Counted from the stretch's first letter, positions 32,376 through 40,993 are shown. The stretch is 50,496 nucleotides of DNA from an uncultured Actinomycetes bacterium (GCA_903920435.1 CAIXMB010000140.1:1-50496); one strand, 5' to 3'. Program-made: numbers and translations. The notes: a model not told the origin generated them from the letters alone.

Positions 32376-33583
32376 ATCTTCTGGTCGAGGCTCTTGCCCG
32401 TTTCCACGTGGTGGAAGGTCGGGACGAGGGTCGCGAGCACATCGACGATCGCTTCCTTGGGCAATTCGGTGCGCTCGAAGAGCGCGCGCAGGTCATCCAG
32501 AGTCGACCGGATGCCCGCCACATCGTTGCTCGGACGCCCGTGAACGATGCCGAGCGCAGCGAACGAGTCGAGGTCGATCTCCTCGTCGTCGGTGTAGAAC
32601 TCCTCGAAGGACTTCTCGCCCGCTGTGTCAGAGGTGAAGTAAAAAACGGGCCACGTGGTGTCGTCGGCGTTGCGCGACGCCGCCTTGGCTTTCGCCTCGT
32701 CCTCCGATGAGCAGTGGTCGGGCTCGTAGCCGAGCTCGCGCAGCAGGGCGTCGGCGATGGTCGCGAAGGTGAGCATCTTCGGCTCGTCGAGCTGGGGGAA
32801 GAAGATGTCAGCAGGCTTGCCCAGCACGCACGCGAGCAGGCACAACTGCCCGCTCTCGATCGGAGCGACGAAGTAGCGGCGCACATCGAGGGGTGCGGCT
32901 AGCGGCTGCCCCTTGGCGATGCGCTCGAGGAAGCCTGCGGGCAGGCTGCCATTCGAGAACGCGACGTTCGCGAAGCGCGCCGTGACCGCGGGAAGTTCGG
33001 CGGCGTACGCGAGCACCGCCTCCTCCATGAGCTTCTTGCTCGCGCCCATGACGTTGGCCGGGTTCGCAGCCTTATCTGTGGAGACGCAGAAGAAGTGCTC
33101 GGGTGGCAGCTCGGTCATGAGATCTAGGAGCGCTACGGAGTTCATGACGTTGTTCTCGAGCATGGCTTCGATTGAGTAGCGGTCCTTCTCACTGCGCACG
33201 TGCTTGTGCGCGGCGAAATGGGCGACGATGTCGAATGGACCCTCAGCGCGCAGCATCCGGGCGAAGATCGGCCCACCGAAGTTGATCGGGTAGGTCTTGA
33301 AGTCGTCGGGCATGTACTGGCCCTGAGTGCTCCGAAGATCGCGGGTGAGCTCGGTCAGGCCGTTCTCGTTGAGGTCGACGACGAAGAGACGTGCAGGTCG
33401 GAACGGCAGCAGGGCGCGGATGAACGATGAGCCGATGGTGCCCGCTCCCCCGATCACCAGCACCGACTTGCCCTCGATGGCCTCCCGCAATTCCGCGTCG
33501 TGCGCGAGGAGGTCAGCGGCGAAGAAGCTCTCCCGGCGGCCGATCACATGGTCGGCGATGAAGTCTTCGAGCGAGAACGTCAT
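32372..33583 (-). CDS. UDP-GlcNAc 4,6-dehydratase-like protein (CapD/PglF family)
   Basis: A 403-residue cytoplasmic SDR of the polysaccharide biosynthesis CapD family, lacking the N-terminal membrane region of PglF. It has GGAGTIGS at 45-52, Asp170-Lys171 in VSTDKAANP, and Met179 with Lys183 (MGASKK) where ordinary SDRs have Tyr, as in the 4,6-dehydratases. It would convert UDP-GlcNAc to the 4-keto-6-deoxy sugar used by the aminotransferase encoded just upstream. The C-terminal 120 residues are longer than in FlaA1-type enzymes. It overlaps its neighbours by four bases on each side. Confidence 0.85.
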   Translation of the reverse strand: MTFSLEDFIADHVIGRRESFFAADLLAHDAELREAIEGKSVLVIGGAGTIGSSFIRALLPFRPARLFVVDLNENGLTELTRDLRSTQGQYMPDDFKTYPINFGGPIFARMLRAEGPFDIVAHFAAHKHVRSEKDRYSIEAMLENNVMNSVALLDLMTELPPEHFFCVSTDKAANPANVMGASKKLMEEAVLAYAAELPAVTARFANVAFSNGSLPAGFLERIAKGQPLAAPLDVRRYFVAPIESGQLCLLACVLGKPADIFFPQLDEPKMLTFATIADALLRELGYEPDHCSSEDEAKAKAASRNADDTTWPVFYFTSDTAGEKSFEEFYTDDEEIDLDSFAALGIVHGRPSNDVAGIRSTLDDLRALFERTELPKEAIVDVLATLVPTFHHVETGKSLDQKM

Positions 33584-34791
33584 GCGTTTTCCTCCACGGA
33601 GTCGATGACGGCCTGAATCACTTCGTCGATCTGGTCATCCGTGAGGCCGTTGTACAAGGGCAGGGTGATCTCGTTCGCGTACAGGGCGTAGGTGGCGGGA
33701 TAGTCCTCGATGCGATACCCGCGTGTCTTGAACAGCGTGAGCATGGGCATGGGGATGTAGTGCACGTTGACACCCACGCCGCGGCGCGCGATGGACTCGA
33801 TAATCGAGTCCCGGCGGCTCTCGTCCGCACCAGAAATGCGGAGCATGTAGAGGTGGCACGAGCTCTCGCGCTCGGCGTTCTTCTCGATCGGACGGAGTGC
33901 CCAGTCGTACCCGGCGAATCCGTCCTGGTAGCGCGCGAACATCCGCTTGCGGTCGGGCAGCAGGGTCGACTCGTACTTGCGGATCTGGGCGAGGCCGATC
34001 GCCGCCCCGATGTCGGGCAGGTTCACCTTCAAGCCCTGGTCGATGATGTCGTACCGCCACGCACCCGGCTGGTTCTTCTCGTACGCGCTCTTGGTCTGCC
34101 CGTTGAGAGCCAGTGCGCGCAGGAAGATGTACTCCTCGTCGTTGTCGAACGGTGCGGGAAGGTTGAGCGCGATCGCGCCCCCTTCACCTGTCGTGATGTT
34201 CTTGACGGAGTGGAGCGAGAAGACGGTCGCGTCGGCGAGCTGGCCTGCGGGCTCGCCCTTGTACACCGCCCCGATCGAGTGCGCGGCGTCGGTCACGACG
34301 AAGACCCGACCGAGCTTCTCTTGACGCTCAGTCGACGGCACGAATCTCGCGCGAACCTCGGGCTCGTCGAGAACGGCATGAATGGCGTCGTAGTCGGCGG
34401 GCCAACCCGCGATGTCGACGGGGATGACGGCCTTCGTGCGTTCCGTCACCGCGGCGCGGATCTTCTCGGGGTCGATGGTCACGTCGTCGGAGACGTCGAC
34501 CATGACGACAGTCGCCCCGAGGTTCATGGCGCACAGGGCGGTTGCACTGTAGGTGTATGCGGGGATGATCACCTCGTCGCCCGGGCCGATACCGAGCCAG
34601 CGGAGCATCAGCATCGCTCCCGAGGTCCAGGAGTTCACGCAGAGGACGGGAGTGCGGGTGATCTTCGAGATCTCGTCCTCGAGCAACCTCACCTTGGGGC
34701 CGGTGGTGAGCCAGCCCGTATTGGTGAGTGTGTCGTTAACTTCCGCAATGACGTCCGCGTCGATGAGCGGGAGCGAGAAGCGTATGGACAT
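33580..34791 (-). CDS. DegT/DnrJ/EryC1 family sugar aminotransferase
   Basis: A 403-residue PLP enzyme that probably places an amino group at C4 of the UDP-4-keto-6-deoxy sugar, as PglE does. Lys197 in SLHSVKNITTGEGG is the PLP-binding lysine, Asp168 and His171 lie in VVTDAAHSIGA, and the C-terminus ends in the usual NEITLPLYNGLTDDQIDEV. It is the first gene of a three-gene set with the dehydratase and phosphosugar transferase. No acetyltransferase follows, so the product may keep a free 4-amino group. A TAGATT hexamer eight bases before the ATG could be its own promoter. Confidence 0.93.
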   Translation of the reverse strand: MSIRFSLPLIDADVIAEVNDTLTNTGWLTTGPKVRLLEDEISKITRTPVLCVNSWTSGAMLMLRWLGIGPGDEVIIPAYTYSATALCAMNLGATVVMVDVSDDVTIDPEKIRAAVTERTKAVIPVDIAGWPADYDAIHAVLDEPEVRARFVPSTERQEKLGRVFVVTDAAHSIGAVYKGEPAGQLADATVFSLHSVKNITTGEGGAIALNLPAPFDNDEEYIFLRALALNGQTKSAYEKNQPGAWRYDIIDQGLKVNLPDIGAAIGLAQIRKYESTLLPDRKRMFARYQDGFAGYDWALRPIEKNAERESSCHLYMLRISGADESRRDSIIESIARRGVGVNVHYIPMPMLTLFKTRGYRIEDYPATYALYANEITLPLYNGLTDDQIDEVIQAVIDSVEENA

Positions 34792-34799
34792 GGCTGTTA

Positions 34800-34805
34800 A
34801 ATCTA
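34800..34805 (-). promoter_or_regulatory. Possible -10 element of the amino-sugar operon
   Basis: TAGATT on the minus strand. Its first three bases are the TAG stop of ispE, and the ATG of the aminotransferase lies eight bases downstream. The spacing is slightly longer than in the other leaderless candidates. Confidence 0.35.
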
Positions 34806-35738
34806 GTCGCCGACGATGCGCGCGCCGTGCACGGGGCCCGTCGCACGGACGACTGTCAGCCTCGCCGCGCTCAACGCGATCTGCAGTTCGAGCGCCGAGT
34901 CGAGGTCAGCGGCGAGGAAGGCGACGGTCGGGCCGGAACCGGAGACGATGCCGGCCAGCGCGCCGTTCTGCTCGCCGAGCTCGAGCACGTCGGCCAGTGA
35001 CGGCTCGAGGTGCAGCGCGGGCGCCTGCAGGTCGTTGTACAGGCACTCGGCGAGCATGTCGGGGTCGCCGGCGCGCAGCGCCTGCAGCACGTTGGCGTCG
35101 ACCGAGGGCGCGGTCTGGGCCGGGAAGATGTCTTGCGAGTGGCGGTCGCGATGGCGGTCGAGCTCGCTGTACACCTCGGGGGTCGAGAGGCCGAAGTCGG
35201 CGAGCGCGAGCACCCACTGGAAGGTGCCCTTGGCGAGGGCGGGGCTCAGCTGGTCGCCGCGGCCCGTTCCGATGGCCGTTCCGCCGGTGAAGGCGAACGG
35301 CACGTCGGCGCCGAGCTGGGCGGCGAGCTCGAGCATGTCCTCGCGCGGGAGGCCGGTGCCCCACAGGGCGTCGCAGGCCAGGAGGGTGGCCGCGGCATCC
35401 GCAGACCCGCCGCCCATGCCGCCCGTGACCGGGACGTGCTTGTCGATCTGCAGCCGGACCCCGCCGCGGTAGTCGGTGCGGCGTGCGAGCAGCCGAGCGG
35501 CCTTGATGGCGATGTTGGAGCCGTCGGTCGGCACGCGGCTGAGCTCGACGGTGCCGTTGACCTCGACCGAGAAGTCGTCGGCCGGGTAGGCGCGCACATC
35601 CTCGTAGAGCGAGACCGCCTGGTAGGCGATGGCGACGTCGTGATACCCGTCCTCGAGCAGCGAGCCCACCTTGAGGAAGACGTTGATCTTGCCGGGGGCC
35701 CGTGCATGCACCATCGTCGTGCCCGGCTCCACTGTCAT
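34803..35738 (-). CDS. ispE: 4-diphosphocytidyl-2-C-methyl-D-erythritol kinase
   Basis: IspE phosphorylates CDP-methylerythritol in the non-mevalonate pathway to isoprenoids, which include the undecaprenyl lipid carrier. The 311-residue GHMP kinase has Lys18 in APGKINVFL, the ATP loop [10 protein letters not shown] at 106-115, Asp145 in LGADVPFAF and the C-terminal [13 protein letters not shown] motif. The ATG at 35738 has TAGGTT six bases before it. The usual gene order metG-tatD-rsmA-ispE is interrupted here by a regulator and a membrane protein. Confidence 0.96.
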   Translation of the reverse strand: MTVEPGTTMVHARAPGKINVFLKVGSLLEDGYHDVAIAYQAVSLYEDVRAYPADDFSVEVNGTVELSRVPTDGSNIAIKAARLLARRTDYRGGVRLQIDKHVPVTGGMGGGSADAAATLLACDALWGTGLPREDMLELAAQLGADVPFAFTGGTAIGTGRGDQLSPALAKGTFQWVLALADFGLSTPEVYSELDRHRDRHSQDIFPAQTAPSVDANVLQALRAGDPDMLAECLYNDLQAPALHLEPSLADVLELGEQNGALAGIVSGSGPTVAFLAADLDSALELQIALSAARLTVVRATGPVHGARIVGD

Positions 35739-35744
35739 GGAACC

Positions 35745-35750
35745 AACCTA
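35745..35750 (-). promoter_or_regulatory. Predicted -10 element of ispE
   Basis: TAGGTT on the minus strand, six bases before the ispE ATG. Its TAG is the stop codon of the upstream MarR gene. Confidence 0.45.
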
Positions 35751-36224
35751 TCGCGAGGGCGGTGTCGCCTCCGACGCGAGAATGCGCTGGAGCAGCACCC
35801 TCAACTGGTCGTGGCCCGCACTGCCGAGCGCGGCGTCGAGCGACGATTCGATATCGGTGATCGTGAGTTGCGCGGCCTCGACCGCGCGCACGCCCAGCTC
35901 GGTCATGGTGACGAGCTTCGCCCGGCGATCCGCCGGATCGGGGGCGCGAACCACATACCCCTGCGCCTCGAGCTCGTCGATCAGCTCGCCCATGGCCTGG
36001 GGTGTCATATTGGCGCCGCGGGCGAGCGCGCTCGATCGAGCGCCCTGGGGGCCGAGCTGCGCGAATACGGCCGAGTACCGGGGCTTGATGGGGATGCCCG
36101 CCCCCACGACACCGTCGACGATGCGGAAGCCCAGCAGGCTATACGCCTGCCCGAGCATCGAGACCGTATTCAGGCGCGCTGGCCCCTTGTCGCGCTCCTG
36201 TGCTTCTGCCACACTGTCCTTCAT
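35748..36224 (-). CDS. MarR family transcriptional regulator
   Basis: A 158-residue winged-helix repressor-type protein. The recognition region is ALARGANMTPQAMGELIDELEAQGYVVRAPDPADRRAKLVTMTELG. The N-terminal segment includes VGAGIPIKPRYSAVFAQLGPQGARS. It is divergent from a membrane protein gene, with a strong palindrome between them that is probably its binding site, so it likely controls both genes. The ispE gene follows after nine bases but appears to have its own promoter overlapping the MarR stop. Confidence 0.9.
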   Translation of the reverse strand: MKDSVAEAQERDKGPARLNTVSMLGQAYSLLGFRIVDGVVGAGIPIKPRYSAVFAQLGPQGARSSALARGANMTPQAMGELIDELEAQGYVVRAPDPADRRAKLVTMTELGVRAVEAAQLTITDIESSLDAALGSAGHDQLRVLLQRILASEATPPSR

Positions 36225-36229
36225 TCACC

Positions 36230-36256
36230 AAGGTAGCCTTAATATCAGGTTACCTT
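36230..36256. promoter_or_regulatory. Probable MarR operator palindrome
   Basis: Left arm AAGGTAGCCT (36230-36239), seven-base AT-rich spacer, right arm AGGTTACCTT (36247-36256). The arms are reverse complements at nine of ten positions. The element lies six bases before the MarR start and about 30 before the membrane protein start, covering the region where both promoters must be. Size and place fit a MarR dimer site. Confidence 0.7.
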
Positions 36257-36288
36257 CCAAATCTGTGTGAGCCCGGGAAGGACGCGCC

Positions 36289-36882
36289 GTGACATCTACT
36301 CGCAACGCTGGAATCGCCACCCTGATCGCCGGAGTGCTGGGGGCACTCGTCCCGCTCGCGGTCGCCCTCATGCCACCGACCGGCGATCCCGAGCAGTACA
36401 GCTATCCCTCCGCTCCCGGCGGCTTCGTCGCGCTGCAGTCCTTCCTCGCCGTCCAGCACCTCGTGCTCGCGTGGGGCCTCCTCGCCGTCCGGCGGTCGGG
36501 CGGCGCGTCCGGTCGCCTCGGGGCCGTGGGATCCTGGGGCGCGGCCATCGCGATGGTCGCGCTCGGCGCTGTCGAGGCGATCGCCGCGACCGCATCCACG
36601 GCAACGAGCGAGTCGCCGATCGTCGCCTTCCTCGACACCGCCTACGGTGTCGTCACGATTCCGCTTGGCGTCTTCCTGATCCTCCTCGGCGCGTCCGTCA
36701 TCCGCACCCGCGCCTGGACCGGCTGGCGCCGATGGGTGGTGCTCATCGCCGGAATCTGGGTGTTCGTGCCCCTCACGCCGGCGCTCATCGTCGACTTCAC
36801 CATCGCCCGCGTCGCACTCATCCTGTGGATGGTGCTGTTCTCGGGCATGGGCATCGCCCTCATGCGAGCCGCGAAGGGCTAG
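36289..36882 (+). CDS. Multi-pass membrane protein of unknown function
   Basis: A 197-residue protein with about six hydrophobic helices and no recognised family motif. Positive charges (GWRRWVVLIAG, a terminal AAKG) alternate with helices in a regular way. The GTG at 36289 is preceded by GGGAAGGA, a good ribosome binding site, which marks it as a leadered gene. It is divergent from the MarR gene across a palindromic operator, so it is probably its regulatory target, perhaps in export or stress tolerance. Its last four bases overlap the end of rsmA on the other strand. Confidence 0.75.
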   Translation: MTSTRNAGIATLIAGVLGALVPLAVALMPPTGDPEQYSYPSAPGGFVALQSFLAVQHLVLAWGLLAVRRSGGASGRLGAVGSWGAAIAMVALGAVEAIAATASTATSESPIVAFLDTAYGVVTIPLGVFLILLGASVIRTRAWTGWRRWVVLIAGIWVFVPLTPALIVDFTIARVALILWMVLFSGMGIALMRAAKG

Positions 36883-37700
36883 GCGCGCGCAATCGCCAAG
36901 AACTGCGCGACCGTGAGCTCCTCGCCCCGTGCCGTCGGCGCCACACCGGCCGCGTCGAGCCGTGCGACGGCGGAGTCGCCCAGCACCGGCACGAGCGCCT
37001 GCCTGAGCATCTTGCGGCGCTGCTGGAACGCGGCATCCACGAGCGCGAAGGTCGCGAGCCGCTCGGCCTCGGTGCCGGGCTGCTCGTGCCGCTCGAAGCG
37101 CACGAGGATCGAATCGACGTTCGGCACCGGCCAGAACACCTGGCGCGACACCTTGCCCGCCGTCGAGAACGACCCGTACCAAGCCGACTTCACCGAGGGG
37201 GCGCCGTAGACCTTCGAGCCGGGGCCGGCGGCGACGCGCTCCCCCACCTCGGCCTGCACCATGACGAGGCCGCGGTCGATCGACGGGAAGTGCTCGAGGA
37301 AGTGCAGGAGCACGGGAACCGACACGTTGTACGGCAGGTTCGCGACGAACACGGTCGGGTCGCCGGGCAGCGCGTCGATGCGCAGCGCGTCCTCCGTGAT
37401 GACGGTGAGCGTCGCATCCGGCGCCATCTCGGCAACGGTGATCGGCAGCTGGGTCGCGAGGCGGCGGTCGATCTCCACGGCGACGACGGATGCCCCGGCC
37501 TCGAGCAGCCCGAGCGTCAGCGACCCCAGCCCCGGGCCGACCTCCACGACGGTCTCGCCTGCGGTCACCCCCGCCGACTTCACGATGCGCCGGACGGTGT
37601 TGGCGTCGATGACGAAGTTCTGCCCGAGCTTCTTGGTGGGCTGCAGGTCGAGCAGGTCGGCGAGGTCGCGCACCTGTGCGGGCCCCAGCAGGCTAGTCAT
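36879..37700 (-). CDS. rsmA: 16S rRNA dimethyladenosine transferase
   Basis: RsmA (KsgA) dimethylates two adjacent adenines in the terminal hairpin of 16S rRNA, using S-adenosylmethionine. The 273-residue protein has the leader KKLGQNFVID, the SAM site VVEVGPGLGSLT at 51-62, and the catalytic motif NLPYNVSVP at 121-129. The C-terminal helical domain is complete. The ATG overlaps the 3' end of tatD by eight bases. Gene order metG-tatD-rsmA is typical of actinobacteria. Confidence 0.97.
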   Translation of the reverse strand: MTSLLGPAQVRDLADLLDLQPTKKLGQNFVIDANTVRRIVKSAGVTAGETVVEVGPGLGSLTLGLLEAGASVVAVEIDRRLATQLPITVAEMAPDATLTVITEDALRIDALPGDPTVFVANLPYNVSVPVLLHFLEHFPSIDRGLVMVQAEVGERVAAGPGSKVYGAPSVKSAWYGSFSTAGKVSRQVFWPVPNVDSILVRFERHEQPGTEAERLATFALVDAAFQQRRKMLRQALVPVLGDSAVARLDAAGVAPTARGEELTVAQFLAIARA

Positions 37701-38544
37701 CGATGACGACCGGCTCGGAGTCCCACGTGCCGTAGACCTCCTCGGTATTCGACGTGACCTGAGCGGCGAGCATCGTCACGTCGGTCTCGAGGTGCGCCGC
37801 CATCGCCCGCAGCGTGAGCGGGATCAGGTACGGCGCGTTCGGACGGCCCCGCAGCGGGTGCGGTGTGAGGTACGGGGCATCCGTCTCGACGAGGATGCGG
37901 GCGCGCGGGATGACCTCGAGCGCCTCGCGCAGGTAGCCCGCGTTCTTGAACGTAACGGTTCCGGCGAACGAGAGGTACCAGCCGTGGTCCGCACACACGC
38001 GGGCCATGGCCGCGTCTCCGGAGAAGCAGTGGAACACCGTGTGCTCGGGGGCGCCGACCCGCAGCAGCGTCTCGATGACGTCGGCGTGGGCGTCGCGGTC
38101 GTGGATCTGCAGCGCCAGGCCGTGCTTCTTGGCGATGGCGATGTGCGCCTCGAACGACTCGTGCTGGTAGCGCAGGTCGTCGCCCTCCGTGCGGAAGTAG
38201 TCGAGACCCGTCTCGCCCACGGCGCGCACGCGCGGCCGCGAGGCGAGCTCGTCGATCTCCTCGAGCGCCGACTGCAACTGGCCGGATGCCGCGTACCGCG
38301 GCGCCTCGTTGGGGTGCAGTGCCACGGCCGCGAGCACGCGCGGCTCGCGCGCGGCGACGTCGGCGGACCACCGCGACGACTCGAGGTCGCCGCCCACCTG
38401 CACCACCCCGCGCACTCCCACGCTCGAGGCGCGGTCGAGGTGCTCGCGGTAGTCGAGGGGACCGTCATCGAGGTGCGTGTGGTTGTCGTAGACGCCGACC
38501 GTCAACGCCTCGGGCAGAGGCGGGTATTCGGTCGCGTCACTCAC
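37693..38544 (-). CDS. TatD family metal-dependent DNase
   Basis: A 283-residue TIM-barrel hydrolase of the TatD/YcfH family, which acts as a 3'-5' exonuclease in DNA repair or turnover. Metal ligands are visible as His22 and His24 (DNHTHLD), Glu111 (VGETGLDY), the later His residues in QIHDRDAH and FHCFSG, and the Asp in VETDAPYL. The GTG at 38544 overlaps the metG stop by eight bases; the longer open frame upstream lies within metG and is not needed. It stands between metG and rsmA in a coupled operon. Confidence 0.94.
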   Translation of the reverse strand: MSDATEYPPLPEALTVGVYDNHTHLDDGPLDYREHLDRASSVGVRGVVQVGGDLESSRWSADVAAREPRVLAAVALHPNEAPRYAASGQLQSALEEIDELASRPRVRAVGETGLDYFRTEGDDLRYQHESFEAHIAIAKKHGLALQIHDRDAHADVIETLLRVGAPEHTVFHCFSGDAAMARVCADHGWYLSFAGTVTFKNAGYLREALEVIPRARILVETDAPYLTPHPLRGRPNAPYLIPLTLRAMAAHLETDVTMLAAQVTSNTEEVYGTWDSEPVVIDD

Positions 38545-40108
38545 CCTGTTCGATCCTGGGGAACAGCGGGGCCTCGAGCGGGGTGACCGCGCTTCCGCCC
38601 GTCCACTCCCACGCCCGGTCGATCGCCTGCGACTCGATCGCGCCCTCGCCGCCGAGCGCCGTCCACAGCTTGGCGGTCGCCTTCGGCAGCACGGGCGCGA
38701 GGAGTACCGCGAGCGTACCGGCGCCGTGGATCGCCGTGGCGAGCACCTGCGCGAGGCGCTCACGGTCGGCGGCATCCTTGGCGAGCACCCAGGGCTGCTG
38801 CTCGGTGATGTAGAGGTTCAGGGCGTCGACGAGCTCCCAGATGGCGGCGAGCGCCTTGTCGATGGCGAATGCGTCGATCGCTGCGCCCGCGGCATCCGTC
38901 ACCCGCTTCTCGATCGCGGTGATCGAGTCGTCGAGCGCCGAGACCGGCACGGCGCCGTCGAAGTACTTGGTGACCATGGCGATGACGCGCGACGCGAGGT
39001 TGCCGAAGCCGTTCGCGAGCTCGGCCTGGTACCGGGCGCTCAGGTCCTCCCAGCTGAACGAGCCGTCCTGCCCGAACGTGATCGCGGAGAGGAAGTAGTA
39101 GCGGAACGCGTCGGAGCCGAACGTGTCGGTGATCTCGTTGGGCGCGATGCCGGTGAGCTTCGACTTCGACATCTTCTCGCCGCCGACGAGCAGCCAGCCG
39201 TGGCCGAACACCGCGCGCGGCACCTCGAGGCCCGCTGCCATGAGCATGGCGGGCCAGATGACGGCGTGGAACCGCGCGATGTCCTTGCCGACGATGTGCA
39301 CGGAGGCGGGCCATCGCCGCTCGAACTTCTCGCTTTGTTCATCAGAAGCGTCGACGCCGTAGCCCACGGCGGTGACGTAGTTGAGCAGCGCGTCGAACCA
39401 CACGTAGACGACGTGCGACTCATCCCACGGCACCTTGATGCCCCAGTCGAAGCTGGAGCGCGAGATGGAGAGGTCGGCGAGGCCCTGCTTGACGAACTGC
39501 ACGATCTCGTTGCGCACGCTCGCGGGCTGCACGAAGTCGGGGGTGTTCTCGTAGAGGTCGAGCAGGCGATCCTCGAAGGCGCTCATGCGGAAGAAGTAGT
39601 TCTTCTCCTTGAGGATCTCGACCGGGCGGCTGTGGATCTTGCACACGAGCTGGCCCGCATAGTCGCCGTCCTCGGTTTCGAGGAGGTCGTCGAGCTGCTT
39701 GTACTCCTCGCAGCCCACGCAGTAGTAGCCCTCGTACTCGCCCGAGTAGATGTGGCCGTCGTCGTAGAGGCGCTGCAGGAAGAGCGAGACCGCCTTCTCG
39801 TGGCGCTCCTCGGTGGTGCGGATGAAGTCGTCGTTGCTGATGTCGATGGTCTGCAGCAGCGGCTTCCACGCCGTCTCGACGAGGTTGTCTGCCCACGCCT
39901 GCGGCGACGTGTCGTTGGCGACGGCGGTGCGCAGGATCTTCTGGCCGTGCTCGTCGGTTCCCGTCAGGAACCAGGTGTCGTCGCCGCGCTGACGATGCCA
40001 GCGGGCGAGCACGTCTGCCGCCACCTCCGTGTACGCGTGGCCGATGTGGGGAACATCGTTGACGTAGAAGATGGGCGTCGTGATGTAGAAGGAGTCGCCG
40101 GCGGCCAT
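38537..40108 (-). CDS. metG: Methionyl-tRNA synthetase
   Basis: MetG charges tRNA-Met with methionine in the cytoplasm. The 523-residue class I enzyme has HIGH at residues 21-24, the signature KMSKS near 313 (GGEKMSKSKLTG), and the connective-peptide segment YYCVGCEEYKQL. It lacks the C-terminal tRNA-binding EMAP domain, as do most actinobacterial forms. The ATG at 40108 follows TAGAAT by six bases. It heads the metG-tatD-rsmA operon. Confidence 0.97.
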   Translation of the reverse strand: MAAGDSFYITTPIFYVNDVPHIGHAYTEVAADVLARWHRQRGDDTWFLTGTDEHGQKILRTAVANDTSPQAWADNLVETAWKPLLQTIDISNDDFIRTTEERHEKAVSLFLQRLYDDGHIYSGEYEGYYCVGCEEYKQLDDLLETEDGDYAGQLVCKIHSRPVEILKEKNYFFRMSAFEDRLLDLYENTPDFVQPASVRNEIVQFVKQGLADLSISRSSFDWGIKVPWDESHVVYVWFDALLNYVTAVGYGVDASDEQSEKFERRWPASVHIVGKDIARFHAVIWPAMLMAAGLEVPRAVFGHGWLLVGGEKMSKSKLTGIAPNEITDTFGSDAFRYYFLSAITFGQDGSFSWEDLSARYQAELANGFGNLASRVIAMVTKYFDGAVPVSALDDSITAIEKRVTDAAGAAIDAFAIDKALAAIWELVDALNLYITEQQPWVLAKDAADRERLAQVLATAIHGAGTLAVLLAPVLPKATAKLWTALGGEGAIESQAIDRAWEWTGGSAVTPLEAPLFPRIEQGE

Positions 40109-40114
40109 TACTTC

Positions 40115-40120
40115 ATTCTA
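40115..40120 (-). promoter_or_regulatory. Predicted -10 element of the metG operon
   Basis: TAGAAT on the minus strand, six bases before the ATG of metG, near consensus. Confidence 0.55.
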
Positions 40121-40167
40121 CGGATGCCCGTGCTGGTGTTACGGGCGAGGGGCGCGCCCGTACATCA

Positions 40168-40974
40168 CTACGGCTTGCGCAGCGCGCCCTCGTACAAGTC
40201 GCGCTTCGACAGCCCCGTCGCCTCGGCGACCTCGGCCGCCGCCTCCTTGAGCCGGAACCCCTCCTCGACCAGCGCCCGCACCTGGGCGATGCCCGTGGGC
40301 AAGTCGGCGGTGGCGGGCGCAGCGCCCTCGACGACGAGGCAGATCTCGCCCCGAGTGCCGTCGCGGAACGTCTCGGCGAGCTCGGCGGCCGTGCCCCGCG
40401 CGACCTCCTCGTGCAGCTTGGTGAGCTCGCGGCACACCACCACGCGGCGGTCGGGGGCGACGGCGGCCAGGTCGCGCAGCGAGTCGGCGAGCCGGTTCGG
40501 CGACTCGAAGAACACCATGGTGCGCTCCTCGCGCGCGAGAGCGGTGAAGTAGGCGACGCGCCCCTTGCGCGGCAGGAACCCCTCGAAGGTGAACCGATCC
40601 GTCGGCAGCCCGGAGACGGCGAGCGCGGTCAGGACCGCGCTCGGCCCCGGCAGCGCCGTCACGGTCACCCCGGCGGCGGCGGCCGCGGCAACGAGCGGGA
40701 AGCCGGGGTCGCTGATCGCGGGCATCCCGGCGTCGGTGAGCACGAGCACATCGCCCACGCGCGCGAGCTCGACGATCTCGGCAGCCTTCTCCGTCTCGTT
40801 GTGCTCGTGCAGCGGGATGAGACGCGGGCGGTTCTCGATACCCAGCGCCTTCATGAGGTGGATCGTCGTGCGCGTGTCCTCGCTCGCGATCACCTCGGCG
40901 GTGGTGAGCGCCTCGATGAGCCGCCTCGACGCGTCACCGAGGTTCCCGATGGGTGTCGCGGCGAGGATGATCAC
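40168..40974 (-). CDS. rsmI: 16S rRNA (cytidine-2'-O)-methyltransferase
   Basis: RsmI methylates the ribose of C1402 in 16S rRNA near the decoding centre. The 268-residue protein begins IILAATPIGNLGD and carries EDTRTT, HEHNE, VLVLTDAGMPAISDPG and the FEGFLPRKG segment, all typical of the YraL/RsmI family, and ends with a helical domain. Either the GTG at 40974 or an ATG four codons upstream at 40986 could be the start. It diverges from the O-mannosyltransferase gene across about 20 bases that contain the palindrome GCTAGCTAGC. Confidence 0.95.
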   Translation of the reverse strand: MIILAATPIGNLGDASRRLIEALTTAEVIASEDTRTTIHLMKALGIENRPRLIPLHEHNETEKAAEIVELARVGDVLVLTDAGMPAISDPGFPLVAAAAAAGVTVTALPGPSAVLTALAVSGLPTDRFTFEGFLPRKGRVAYFTALAREERTMVFFESPNRLADSLRDLAAVAPDRRVVVCRELTKLHEEVARGTAAELAETFRDGTRGEICLVVEGAAPATADLPTGIAQVRALVEEGFRLKEAAAEVAEATGLSKRDLYEGALRKP

Positions 40975-40980
40975 GCTAGC

Positions 40981-40986
40981 TAGCAT
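40981..40986 (+). promoter_or_regulatory. Predicted -10 element of the O-mannosyltransferase gene
   Basis: TAGCAT seven bases before the GTG at 40994. It adjoins a perfect palindrome GCTAGCTAGC in the short divergent region with rsmI. Confidence 0.5.
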
Positions 40987-40993
40987 TACAGAC

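Noticed and set aside
38545-38775. Extended N-terminus of the TatD protein
   Set aside because: The extra frame lies within metG, is Ser/Arg-rich, and the GTG at 38544 gives the expected start before the conserved barrel.
40141-40161. Hairpin ACGGGCG/CGCCCGT after rsmI as an intrinsic terminator
   Set aside because: The stem is good but no run of T follows it on either strand, so function is unsupported.
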